A DNA stretch of 64,000 nt, taken from positions 2,046,001 to 2,110,000 of the forward strand of contig JAGTXK010000055.1 in assembly GCA_019096195.1 (NCBI GenBank), read 5' to 3'. The notes beneath the pieces were generated by a model. It made no database searches and was not told the origin of the DNA. It saw nothing but the letters and a program-made list of their open reading frames with translations. The stretch is from Boletus sp. NGJ (Eukaryota; Basidiomycota; Agaricomycetes; Boletales; Boletaceae). Made by a program: the position numbers and the translations under genes. Below are positions 1 to 11,713 of this stretch, one piece after another. Every line of letters starts with the position of its first letter. The first letter of the stretch is position 1.

Positions 1-487
1 AAACGCCATTATTTATGGCGGTGTGAAGGGATTGTCGGCGTATTTGAGGCCGGTAAGATGACTGTCGTCATTGTGCAACTTCAGTAGGAGAATGTCTCCT
101 CTCCAAAGACGTCCGCAATCCAAGTGGGCCATTGAGAGCTGCAAGCAGTTATTGGACGACTGAGGATTATTATTATGACTTGCGGTGCAGACGAGCAACG
201 AGAATGGCATGATAGGAGCGTTGGGAAGTGGAAGGCGTTGGAAAACAGCTCTGTTGAGTGTGACTGAACCGGAATGGTGTACTCCCGCTCTAATCCACGG
301 AGTAGAACAGACATGATGGAAGTCTAATGCAACATGCTTTTGTCGCAGCTTGCACCTAGGTATAAACCTGTTACATACGTGCGGTCGTTCTATGGATAGG
401 GTGAGAGGCGCTCCAGCAAATGTAACAAACGTACGACTTCATGGGTGAACATATAATCTGGGATGAACCAAAAAAAAGGTGAAAAGG
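1..487. other. Non-coding stretch, nothing recognised
   Basis: I see no recognisable gene here. The short open frames lack family resemblance and splice context. It may be intergenic sequence next to the broken fragment that follows. Confidence 0.4.
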
Positions 488-799
488 TCACTGACTGGCC
501 TTATCAATTTCAAAGTTATCTGAAGATGTTTCCACGACAAAATGCGACTCTGCAAGATCTCGCAAAGTGACACGGAAAGCTTCGATCCAATCCATGCCGA
601 CTACAATGTCAGGAATGTCCTCCAGAACATCCTGTATGGAGCACAGCAGTGGATGGATGTCAGTTGTAAACGAGGTGCCCTCATAGTCAGCTGCTAAAAA
701 TGCCTGCTTGGAATACCATCAGTCAATCATCGTAGAACGCACGAGAGTAACGTCGGAACCCAAAGAAAGGCGTGTGTCACCAAAAATGCCAAAGACCAT
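488..799 (-). pseudogene. Retropepsin-like fragment with in-frame stop
   Basis: Read from the ATG at 799, the frame runs 104 codons to a stop at 488, broken by one in-frame TGA at about 719-721. The second half contains the string DIVVGMDWIEAF. This resembles the conserved block of retroviral-type aspartic proteases of Ty3-like elements and of domesticated fungal relatives (D-I-x-x-G-M-D-W-L). No reverse transcriptase or integrase sequence follows, so if it is an element it is only a fragment. It could also be a small spliced host gene whose intron I did not find. The protease assignment rests on one motif and is tentative. Confidence 0.35.
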
Positions 800-1565
800 G
801 GTTGTGAACAAACAGGAGAGAGCACTCCCCTAAGCCCCAAGTGATTGCTGGTTGTAAAGGCCAAGAGATAAGACTATATAACAAACTACTAAAGTTAGGC
901 AAAACGCCAAGTGCGGAAACGTCTCCAAAAAAATGAAAATAGTGCGCATCATTCGCACCAATGTTATAAACCCTCTACTTCGTAGCGGGAATTATTCCAG
1001 CCCCTATAGGTCGGCATCTCGGTCGGTTTACTCCAACTGTCAACGCCTTCAGCACCTTTGAGAGCTTTGATGTGGCAAGGACGGCAGACCTTTCTGCAGT
1101 GCTGAGCTCGTTGCCCCAAATACTGTGTATGACCGCAGGACGACTCTGTACTAACCACCACTCACGATGCTTTTCTCGCACGAACACGCCCCGACTGCCC
1201 GCTCACCGTGGCGAAAATTGGCCTTCTCCCTCCTTATCCCCGAGGGCCTTCCCTTGGTTAGGTGAACTTTGTATATGGTCGTGGAGGCATTTCGCGTGGA
1301 TGTTGCGATCATGAAGTGCACTTTTACACCGACTTGCCCCCGGCTTCTAGACAAGTGCGCGGGGTTCGTAAAGTAGGGTGAGTGTCGATTTCGAAAGATT
1401 CAACTCGTACGGACGTTGAGCATGATACACCAGCAGCAGCAGCCTGTCAGCCCTAGATTGTGTTCCACTCCTCGCCACTGATACTTGGACGACAATGAAC
1501 GAAAGACACGTACAAGTTAAACTGGTAAAACAACAATGGTCGTACACAACCCCAAGCCCGGTGTC
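800..1565. other. Intergenic region, nothing recognised
   Basis: This stretch lies between the protease-like fragment and the 3' end of the MIS12-like gene. Short open frames occur on both strands but none resembles a known family. I see no tRNA or clear repeat. Confidence 0.4.
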
Positions 1566-2506
1566 TTATTCCCCTTCTGCACTGCGTTCTTGGCGACCGG
1601 ACGACTCCGCAGACGTTTCCACCATAGCATTCATGTCGTGAGAATTTGCAATGGTATCAGAGAGCTTGGCCAAAGAAGCGATGGTGGTATCCCCGGTTCC
1701 CGAGGTCTGTTGTTTGACTCTGGCCAACAACTGCTTTGTTGCCCAGTCAAAGTAAGCTGACTTGCTCGTCTCCCATGGTCTCTTTCCAGGGTCTGCTAAA
1801 GGTAGCTGAATCAATGCAGCGGTGGATTCTGGTGTGAGAGCTGGGAGAGACGAAATAGCCAAGAACATGCTTTCCAGCTCGTCAGGGACTTGGCCAAGCT
1901 CGCGTAATTGGGGTGATTGAAGGAATGACAACTGATTGAGTTGTGTTTCACTTCTACGGGCCAGAGCTGCAGACCACCTGACAGACCGAGTCAACAAACG
2001 CTTCAAGCGCCGTTGCTGTCAACACGCAAGCCGACGGGGGTAAATCGCGAGTCATTTGAAAACCATACTATTAGACTTACCGCATCGATCTTTTTGCGCA
2101 GCTCGTCAATCTCTGACATGAGCTCCGTTTCTCTCTCCGGTGGATAGGTCAGTTCAAGACCTTCTTGGTGGGGAACAACAATAGGCAAATCGGCAGGGAT
2201 GGCAAAGATATTGCGCAGGGACCAGGTTTCGAAGAAGTCAAAGGCGATATCTGTATGGTACTCCAGTAGCGTCTGAAATGCGACCAACCCTTGCTCGACT
2301 TCCTGTGTACTGTCCCAGTCTTCATTGATTCTTTGTTCGCGGTCAGTTGCCCAGCGGAAGAGGAACTCCTCCAGACCATCGACGGCATTGGTGATGGCTT
2401 CGTTCGCGAAGTTAATGATATCGTCGAGGAGAAGCTGAGGAGAAAATCGAAGGATTTCAGGAAGTAAGACGGAAGGTACAGTCGGGCCCTGTCCTTGTGT
2501 GGTCAT
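1566..2506 (-). CDS. MTW1: Kinetochore protein Mis12/Mtw1
   Basis: Two exons (2506-2081 and 2015-1566) join in frame across a 65-nt GT-AG intron and give about 291 aa. Near residues 25-48 the protein reads LLLDDIINFANE followed by AVDGLEEFL, the hallmark of the Mis12 family (Leu-Leu-x-Asp-Asp-Ile-Ile-N, then DGLEE). Downstream are helical, charged segments typical of this coiled-coil protein. Mis12/Mtw1 is a core subunit of the MIND complex, which links the inner kinetochore (CENP-C) to Ndc80 at centromeres. The length suits a fungal member. The start is the first ATG before the conserved block. The gene is divergent from HAT1, with 142 bp between start codons. I am confident of the family; the C-terminal half is less conserved. 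Confidence 0.88.
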
Positions 2507-2648
2507 CGTGGATGACCACCAGCGCGTCGGTCATAAAATACGAGTACACAACGCGTCTTCACGCGCTTGGCACAACCGTTACGGACAGTGCCGAATTGCT
2601 GACTCCACAAGTTTCTCGTAGGATATTGAAACTGGTGCAGTCTCTACC

Positions 2649-4454
2649 ATGGCCAACAATGGCTGGACCGTTGATTCGAATGAAGCCCTCGTGCTTTCCT
2701 TGGGTGAGTGACAAGGAATAACTCGTCCAATACGCTAGAAACCCGTACAACTACAGTGCGCGCACAGCAAGACAAGCAGGTGCTCGAAGACAACGAGTCC
2801 TTCGAGGGATTCCACCCAACGTTCACGTATCCCGTGAGAGCAACTCTCAAAGTCACCGAATACTATCCTGATAGAATTCGAGTAGATATACGGGGAAGAC
2901 GAAAAGATTTATGGTTACCAGGATCTTGTGATTGACGTATGAACCCTTGTGTCGTACCTTCTTCGAAAACGTGGTTAACAGGGACGTAGCTCCGTTTCGC
3001 ATCTGGATCACTGGCGCATTTTTTGTCAGTTCGCTATGCAGGAAAGCTCCCCTGCATCGTCAACAGTGGACGACGTAGAGGGGTATCCTCAGTTCATTTA
3101 TTCCTCCGGGTACGTACCCCCGCTGAGAGCGTGCGACTAGAATGTGCACAAGGCTATGCAGGATATGAAACGGAAGAAGACGCCTTTCTTGCTCGCGTCG
3201 AGAAGGATGCCACGTCCTTTCGCCCTATCGGAAAATGCATCCATTCGTATACGCGCCCTGCATCAAGCGCATCCTCAGGGAAGAGCAACGTAGAGTATGA
3301 AGTGTACCATGTAAGGTCCAGCTGTGCATTATTCTGCCTAGGCGACTGAATGTCATAGGCTACCTTTGAAGACTCTGGTTTCAGGGAATATCACAGGAAG
3401 ATGCAGATATTTATACTGCTATATGTCGAGGCCGGCTCGTATATCAATGAAGACGAGGATGGCTGGGAATTCGTGATGCTGTTAGTGACCCGTTCTCTTT
3501 CTCAACGCCCCGGATGTTTGTGACCATACTTGCAGGTTCGAAAAGCGGCAGCGGAAGGACGGAATTGCGACCTATCATTTTGTGGGTTATTCATCACTAT
3601 ACAACTTCTACTGTTTCCCAGAAAAAGTGCGGTTGCGATTGAGGTGAGTTAATTTATTCTTGTCGCTCCTCGCCACTCAATGCAAAGCATCCACGAAAAG
3701 CCAATTCGTCATCCTTCCACCGTACCAGAGGCTAGGTCATGGATGTAAGTGACTATCTAATCAAGGTACTTTCGTACACCAACGCTCTCCGTAGCCGAGC
3801 TCTACATCGCGATCTACAATCTCGTTCTGTCGCTGCCCGACGTATCCGAATTGACTGTGGAAGACCCAGCTGAGGCTTTTGAGGATTTGAGGGATCGCAA
3901 CGACCTTCGAATGCTTCTTGCGAACGAACAGTTCATGAATGAAGGCTTTGGGGCTCACAGTGCGACAGCTTCTCATGGGGGTGGCCGTGTCCAAAAAGCA
4001 AGGTCTCATTTACGGTCTGCACCGAAAAGTGCCTCTGGCGGTACGAAGGGCCGAGGGAAGATGGGACCACCTGTGGATAGAGCATGGTCAGGAAAGTGGC
4101 GTAAAGATCTTAAAATCGCCGGCGTAAGCACATTCCTCACTCCTTCATGGATCTCTGACCAACCCTGCTTGTAGCGACAATTCCATCGGCTCGTGGAGAT
4201 GCTCATCATGTTGCGCCTTGACCCCACAGATGTGCAGGGTGCGAGGGCGTTCCGACTACAAGTTAAGGAACGGCTCTACCGTTTTAACTTTGTGAGCGAA
4301 CAACTGGCCATGTAGTGTGTGATATGCTCAGGCACTGGTTAATCTCTAGGAAATTCTAGCTCAGATGGAAAAGGAGGAACGACTACAGAAATTAGAAGAG
4401 ACATTCCAAAGTGTTCAGGAAGACTATAAAAGGCTGTTAGGTATGATCCGATGA
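2649..4454 (+). CDS. HAT1: Histone acetyltransferase HAT1 (type B), frame disturbed in exon 4
   Basis: Eleven exons: 2649-2703, 2757-2833, 2886-2936, 2990-3109, 3162-3310, 3359-3480, 3536-3643, 3701-3744, 3795-4123, 4175-4291, 4350-4454. The Hat1 N-terminal domain is clear (FHPTFTYP, then IYGEDEKIYGYQDLVID). The catalytic GNAT part shows FVILPPYQRLGHG, the acetyl-CoA-binding motif, followed by LTVEDPAEAFEDLRD. HAT1 acetylates newly made histone H4 before nucleosome assembly, working with an RbAp48/Hat2 partner. All junctions keep frame except around exon 4. The strings SVRYAGKLP and STVDDVEG, adjacent in the family, lie in different frames, and the exon 4/5 join is also off by one base. This may be sequence error or real damage. 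A Gly/Ser/Lys-rich insert precedes the C-terminal helices. Confidence 0.88.
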
Positions 4455-4666
4455 GGATCAATAACTCCTTTGTGATGCCTGCCCTATCGTACACATGCTT
4501 AAGTATTGTGGAATGAATACCATGTGGTTCCACGTCAGTTTCAGAAGGAGAACCAGATTAATGATACAATAAATAAAACACGGAAAACACAGTAACGGTA
4601 GTAGATACATGAGATTTAACATATCAGAACTTTAAATGTTCGATCATACCCTGGAGATTGTGCAGA

Positions 4667-7600
4667 TCATGAAAAGCGAAAGTTTCCAACCGTGTTGCCA
4701 AACCCAGCTACACCTAACGACTGGGACACCTGGAACGCCACAACACGCGTGAATGGTAAACGAGGATAGTCTTGATTGGCTGGGCCGGCTGCTTCTGACC
4801 GGGGGGTTGATGAGGATGAAGGGTGACGGTCGTCAGATAGGGAGGACATCGCACAACCTCGCAGGACGGAGGTGGCAAGTTCGTAGGACCAGCACTCCCA
4901 TCGATCCAATGCTGTACTCGCCAACCCTAGGCGACGCATCGTCGAGGTTGGACAAGTGGAAGTGGTAGGTTTGCTCCCACTTTGTGAACGAGGTATCCGC
5001 CGTATACCCACAGCCTTGCCTCCCACGATATCCCATCCACCACGCTCACAAGTCGCTTCACCAACTCTGACCACTGTGACATCTGTTCGAGTTGACGATC
5101 GGTCAAGAGGACCAAGGGCATGATCTACCCCACACTCATCCACTAAACCGAGTAATTCAGATGGACGGCGCAACAATTCTTTCTCGGATGCCCTCCGAGA
5201 CAATATTCCATGTCCAGAAACAGGAAATGAAGAGGTATCCGAGTCGGACGAAGTGCTGGCAGATGAGAGTCTCCTGGGAAATGGGGATGGGGAAGCGGCA
5301 CTACTGCTTCGCGAGCGCCGCCCTGAGCTGAGAATGGCACCTGCTTGAGGGGTACTCCCTGGACAAGAACAATGTCTCGACTGAGAGGGAAAATAAGCTC
5401 GGTAAAATGTGATAGCATGGCCAACGGAAAGGGCAACAACCAAACTATCAATAGGAAGTTCTCCGCAAAGGTGACAGGTTTCCAAGCGGATATCCGAAAG
5501 TCGTAATTGGTTGACCGTTCCATGCGGTTCGTCTATGACCAACAGGCATTCGGAAGTAGCGGTATCCCATAACGAGACCACGCCAGCGTCCGAAGCCACA
5601 CCTATGATGGTCTGTTCATTGTCCGCCAATTTGACCCGGGAGGCATAGACCTTTGCAACGCGGTCAATTGGGTTACCGGCAAGTAGATTATACCGAATGT
5701 GCGGCGTTTGTTGAGTGTCGCCGAGTTCTGCGACTTCTATGGAACCATCATCTAGAAAGAAAGCCACAAGTAGATGGCCCGTCGGTTCCACTGATATGAT
5801 ATTGGCTCGAATCACAACTGAGGTTGAGACCGGTTTTATGGGATATGAAGAGGGACGAGGAACAGAATTCCATTGCATGACGGTCCCGTTTCCGTAACAT
5901 ACAAGAATGGCAGGGGGCTCGCGTGATTGTGAATTTGGCCCAGTTCTCTGTTTGAGGGCGACCGAAGATGGACGAGAAAAGTGGATCTCTGTCACTCCCG
6001 AGATGTTGTCCAAAAGTGCCAAAGGTTTGCAGGGTGCGACATCCTTTCCCGAAACAACGCAAACGTTAACAGTTCCCGAAGCAGTCCCGAACGCGAGGAA
6101 ATCACCACTGTCGTCTAGCGCGAGCGCAGACACCGTTTCTGTGGCAGACGAATTGTATGATCTGAGGACTACTGGCTCTGTGTTCTTGGTGCGCCAAAAG
6201 CTCACTTCATTTTGTAGACCCACCGCCGCAACAGCTAGTCCATTTTTGCTCGCTGCTAAAAGTTCTACATCCGTAGCAAAACCACGTGGCAACGTCGAGA
6301 AAAAAACGTGGTCGCCCAAAGCGGTTTCGGTTTGACCGGATACTGCCTTTCCGTCATCTCGGTTGCGCTGGGCTTCCAAGAGCTCAGCATCCTTCAGGAG
6401 GTAAAGCAATAGGGCGTAAAGAGGAAGGATCGTCAATGCCACGGGAACCGGGAGAATTTTGAGGAGCCAAAACATAATGTCCAATGTTGATGTTGAAGAT
6501 CGGAGGCTTTGTTGAACGCTCTGACTGACTGTGCCAGCTGGTTGGAAAGCGATGATAGTGGGTACCTCTATTCGCAAATGCACCAGGGGATGTTCCTCGG
6601 GATTGAGAGCCTTCCATAACCACCAAGATGCATCTTGAGTTTGATTGAGTGGCTGCTTGGTAAACATGGGGAAGGAAGAAGAAAAAGTAACGCCAAGGCT
6701 GGCATCATCATACACACTTGGGCGGGTGAGTGCATAGAGAGTAGCGGTGGTTGCCAGGAGCTGGTATGAGGTGAGATCTCATGCCTGAAGTGATCTGAAG
6801 TGAAGCAGGCTCACGAGCAAAAGACTGATATTTTTGTTAGCACGGCTCTTGAGCATGAATTTGAACTGGTAGATAAGACGTTGTTGCCAGGAAGTGGGTA
6901 TTGGAGGAGAAGTTTCCTGTTGGGGGCCATCCACGACTGGGGTCGAGCTCAGGTTTTGTCTGATAAGCTCGTCCAACTTTGCATAAATTGTTAGGGAACC
7001 AACCAACCATGAACTGTACGATTACTTGCCTCTAATCGCTGGATATCAATTGAGAGTACAGCCAAGAAAAATGTATGTGCTAGAAACCAATGAGCCACGA
7101 GCACCACGACCGCGAATGTGCAAAACTGGCTAATGGCACCAGTAGAACACCGCGCGATGGCTCCTAGCACGCAATTGTAACCTACGACCTTGAGAGTGTT
7201 AGATGATCCGGCGCGACTCAAGCCTTCTGCTATCCTCTCCTTAACGGGAAGGGTGACGGACGTCCTTGTGACAGCATCGACCTGCAGAAAGGAAGGGTGA
7301 GGCAGGAAATTCCAAGAGCGACCTGTATCAGTACCAAATTGAACATATTCTCCGCTCCGACAAAGATGATGACAATAGGTAGCAAACTCCTGACAACTTA
7401 CAATGAGAACGCAACATACGCCGAGAAATGCCTGAACATACCAGGGGACCATGGTGACTTTGAAGCGCATTAGTGAACAGACACTGAGGCTAGTGATGGT
7501 ACTAGCAGCAATCTCGAAGAGGGCTGTGAAAGTCAAGCCGACTCTAGTGTGGACCCCATTCATGCGCTTCATAGACCTCCTGACATACGCAAAAAATACA

Positions 7601-8609
7601 GCATATGCAAAGTAAACAAACGAAGAAATGGATGAGAAGCCTTGCTTCTTGGAAAGTCCGTGATCATACTAACAGACATCAAGGCCTGTCATACAGGAGG
7701 ACGGAAGCTGAACTGACCTCGAGGGCGATGAGTGTTGGTTCGATTGTCTCGGTGAATGCATCATTGCCTTGGGTGAGGTTTTTTAAGATATCGAGCCAGT
7801 TGTCGTGACTAGCTTTGTCTAAGCAGTCAGCTTCAGGGAAAACGAATGTGTGCACGAGAAATGTTGCCGAGTCTATATTCGCCGCGCTTCTCTCCAGAGT
7901 CCGTCCTGCGAGAACCATCTGAGGTGTGATAGGAATTCCAGCCACGGAAACGCCGTCATAGTTCTTGAGAGCGCTCACGATGTTTACGTTCGGTCGAAGA
8001 CGTGCTTCATCGTGATTCCAAAATGCAAGAGGACTGAACACGACACAGTCATTTGTACCTGCCTCGAGACAAGGCACTCCCTGAGACTTGATACGCTCTA
8101 GTATTCGTTGTTCAAGTTGCAAAGCAGCCAATAGCGTTTCGCTGGTCAAAGCACCAGCGTCGTCAGCGATTTTGCTGTGTACCAAGATGCGTTCCACTCG
8201 GAGGGTGCGGTCGGAGCCGCAACGTGCGCGGATCAGCTCGTCGTCAAGTATTTGAATATTAGATTGACCCTGCCAAAAATTTTGGAGGTCTCGGAGGGCG
8301 TCGCTGCCGAAAGCGACGTAGTCGGCGAGAAATGAGTCGACGACATTTGACGTAGACGCAAGACGTGAATACGATGGTGTGGACGAGTAAGTGGCCAATG
8401 CAGGGTATGACAGAGATGTGATAACCACCGCGGACACGAGAATAAGACGAATCTGGTGAGTTGCACAATGTCTGTACCAGTGTCAGGAAACTTGAGCATG
8501 CACGATGAGCTGGGACGCACATTCCGAAAGACCGCAAAGAGGTGTCTGCCAATGTGCGTAGTCGTTGACAGGCAGTGGACGAGAACAAGCCTGTGGTTTG
8601 TCGTGCCAT
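4667..8609 (-). CDS. SCP1: SREBP cleavage-activating protein (SCAP homologue)
   Basis: Seven exons join in frame: 8609-8521, 8471-7718, 7668-7442, 7389-7335, 7281-7030, 6976-6815, 6760-4667, giving about 1210 aa. After a short N-terminus comes the first membrane segment (IRLILVSAVVITSLSYPAL), then a luminal region. A sterol-sensing domain follows, visible as SLLPIVIIFVGAENMF and DAVTRTSVTLPVKERI. After the last membrane segments (residues about 590-625) the C-terminal cytosolic half carries WD40-like repeats, expected to bind SREBP. SCAP escorts SREBP from ER to Golgi when sterol, or in fungi oxygen, is low. The intron at 7029-6977 begins with GC (GCAAGT), and only this donor keeps frame. A Ser-rich segment interrupts the WD40 part. 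The family call is firm; the gene name follows fission yeast usage. Confidence 0.9.
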
Positions 8610-8921
8610 ACGCAAATAAGATATTCGACGGCTGTTCAGGTCGCTGAGAGCATGCTATGCGGTTGGTTGGTTGTTGGTTGTCCGTCACAAGCTAATGAAC
8701 TGCCGCTTGGACACGAGATGACTCCCTAATGGATACACTCCGTGCATCACGTGACCCCATTTAACCTTAGCCTTTTCAGTGCCTCGTTGTCCTGCCCCAG
8801 ATAGTGCAAAATCAAATCCATAGGATAAAGAGCAGTTAATGTATATCAGATCATGTGGTATATCGTTGTCCCCAACTTCATGCTTTCAATTCGACCTTCA
8901 ACCACCCTCCCAAAAATCATG
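8610..8921. promoter_or_regulatory. SCAP upstream region and MSC7 3' flank
   Basis: These 312 bases separate the SCAP start from the stop codon of the aldehyde dehydrogenase gene on the same strand. The SCAP promoter and the 3' flank of the neighbour must share it. The string CATCACGTGACC at about 8746-8757 has an E-box-like CACGTG core, the sort of site bHLH factors use. The link to SCAP control is inference. Confidence 0.35.
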
Positions 8922-11374
8922 TTATCTCCGCGAAGCTTGCGAAAGTTGCATCAGGCCGTGGAATCGTGTACGGTAACTATCGGCGTAAAGGAGGATGACA
9001 AGGCCGCTGACAAAGTCCCTGAGTAACCGAACTACGTCAGAATCGATCCCAACAAGGAAAGAAAGTCCGAACCAGCTTCGCACTAAAGAGCGGATGGGGT
9101 AGTCAAGAACTTTCGGAATGGATGTCTGAATGAGGGATGGCCATCTGTCAGTAACGATGGCTTTTGGGTTTGTTAGGGCGCGAAGACCCTCAGGACCACC
9201 TGTTCCAGACGGTCAGAAATGCTACGTCATTCACACAGATCACGCGGACTCGCCAAAGCGCCCATAACCACTTGCTTTCATTCCCCCAAAGGGAAGATCC
9301 TGGCTGTAACGCAAAATCTCATCTAAGTACCAATTTGAAATGACGGCTTGTTGACTTACTTCAACTGTACATAACCATCAGAAACATGAGTCAGTAATCA
9401 GTAATTAAAACTCACATAAAACACTCCGAAATCGTTGATGGAGACCATCCCACATTCCAACTCTCGAGCAACTTCCAAGCACAAGTCTTGATGGGGTCCG
9501 AAAACACTGGCTCCAAGACCATATTTAGTACCGTTAGCGATCTTGATTGCTTCATCAATTTCATCATAGCGGATAAGCAAGGCAATCGGCGCAAACACTG
9601 ATTTGATTATTAGCGTGGGCATTGCGCTCTAGCGATGAACTCACGTTCTGTCTGCGCGATCTTTGACTTCGGGTCGACGTCACCAAGTACTGTTGCCGTG
9701 AAGTACGCGTTGCCAGCTGAAGAGGGATGGAGATACTTCTTCCCACCAACCCCCATTTGGGCGCCTGCTTCGTGAGCTTCGAAAATGAGATTTTCGAGTA
9801 CGTCGAAGCGGTCATTCGTAAGCATGCATCCGCAATCGACTGTATTGATGAACCCTTCTCTCGAGGGCGCCAAAACGGAACCAACACGTAACTTTTTGGC
9901 TCGTTCCGTCAATATTTCGTAGAGTTCGTCATACTGCTCAGAGTGTACGATTAAGCGCTCGATACCGATGCAATTCTGACCTGCATTTTGGCTGACAAAA
10001 ATAAAAAGGGTGATTGACGGGGTATGATCAACCGAACTCACAAAATGCCACGCATCCAGATACTTGCCCACTTCTGGACGTCAGTGTCAGGGAGAATGAT
10101 AGCCGGATCTTTGCCACCTAGTTCTAGCGTTACAGGGGTAAGGTGTTCTGTTGCAGCCACGGCTACCTAAGGTCCCGTAAGCAATTTATCAAGGGCATGT
10201 CTAAGTCTCAGTACCTTGCGTCCGATCTCTTCCGAACCAATGAACGTGATATGTTTGATCAAAGGTGACGTGGTCAGTATCTCTGCTTTGTCGGGCCAGC
10301 AACAAACCGTCTAGAAATATACTCAGAAACACCTGATGACCGGAGACATTCACCAACCTGGACTATCTCAGCATCGTGACCACAGGCTTCAAGTGCCTTG
10401 TGTATTGCCCCGACGAACCAGTCGGTAGACCATATGACGTGTTCAGAACACTTGAGCACAATGGCGTTACCAGCGAAGATAGACGCGATAATTGGTGACC
10501 AAGCATTGTGGAGTGCTGCAGGCTCGTATAAGAAAACACACTTCTTAGTATGCGAATGTACTCACGGTAGTTCCAAGACACGATGGCAGAAACCACACCC
10601 TTGGGCTCATAGACTACCTGGGACTTCTTGTAACTCAGCACCAAATTTGAATATCTTGTCTCGGTTCGTAAAGCACGTTCTCCGTGGTTAATCAGCCACT
10701 CCAGTTTCGAGCATGTCGTCAGAATTTCGCCGAGGGCAGCATCGACCACTAGAGGAAACTAGTTCATTTCTGCGCCCCTACTCGAAGTATACTGGGCTTA
10801 CAAGTCTTCCCCGTATCACGGCACGCGACTCTCGCACAAGCTTCCTGGTTTTCGACGAGCCACTTGAGCAGACTCCGCATCACCCTGCGCCGCTGAGCAA
10901 AAGTGGTTTCTGCCCATGAAACCTGTGCGTCCTTCGCGTTCTGTATCTTTGCCTGTATTTCGCGCTCGTTGTCCGCTATGACTGTCTTGATATGTAACGA
11001 GTTCGCGGGGTCGTAAGACGTGATGTAATCTCTGCCACCCATGAAATGATGAGGGAGAAGGTCAGGTTCGGTGAGATGCGATTTGAGGTTTGCGTTATGA
11101 ATCCTCAGAGATTCCCATTGAGGGTCTGCAGCCTAAGAGGACATCAGCAGGTGGCATAGAACGGGAGTAGACCACATACTTCGGGCGCATTGTGTCTGAA
11201 AGGCACGGCACTGTTGTGCGCCTTCTGGTAACGATCGAAGACTAGCCAGATACCGAAGGCCGAAAACACGGTCAGAAGGTACAAGACCTCAAGTACGCTA
11301 GCCTTTGGATCGTTTTCGAGCCATAAGTTGAGGGTGCGGAGTGGATGAAAGATGGCGTAGAGAAATGAGGGCAT
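8922..11374 (-). CDS. MSC7: Membrane-anchored aldehyde dehydrogenase, MSC7-like
   Basis: Eleven exons join in frame: 11374-11180, 11132-10802, 10748-10566, 10515-10358, 10310-10215, 10166-10042, 9991-9645, 9597-9416, 9364-9360, 9303-9254, 9199-8922, about 649 aa. An N-terminal membrane segment lies near residues 25-50 ([17 protein letters not shown]). The aldehyde dehydrogenase fold follows: substrate/cofactor regions SWNYPLHNAW and FIGSEEIGR, general base Glu in LELGGKDP, catalytic Cys in NAGQNCIG, and the late motif [21 protein letters not shown]-terminal hydrophobic tail may be a second anchor. The family resembles yeast Msc7, whose substrate is poorly defined. Two features are odd: a 5-nt microexon (9364-9360), and a last intron (9253-9200) with a GC donor that alone restores the conserved frame. 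An ER location is inferred. Confidence 0.87.
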
Positions 11375-11713
11375 TACTGCTGCTCGCGCACTCAGCACGA
11401 ATGGATTGCTGGTGAAATCAAGCAGCTGAGGGACAACTTGAACTTGAACTGGACGCGTCGAGTCGAAACAAAAATCTGTAACGCGATCACGTGAGTATCA
11501 CCATCAATCGTTCGACGTTCGACGTTGATAGGTACAATATGATATTCTTTACAGTAGCTATACTGTACACAAGTTGCAAACACAACTTCTCCTCTGTGAT
11601 TAAACTCGTAAAGGTGGAATATTATCAACCCGAGAGGGAAGGATGCAGCGGAAAGGATTAATGATTAGGGAAGGATTCAGCAACTTTGATTAACCCCAAC
11701 TTCAAGAGTCCTT
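11375..11713. promoter_or_regulatory. Promoter region of the MSC7-like gene
   Basis: This AT-richer stretch of 339 bases lies upstream of the aldehyde dehydrogenase start and downstream of zinc-finger gene A. I see no gene in it. The string GATCACGTGAG near 11485 contains a CACGTG core. Confidence 0.3.
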
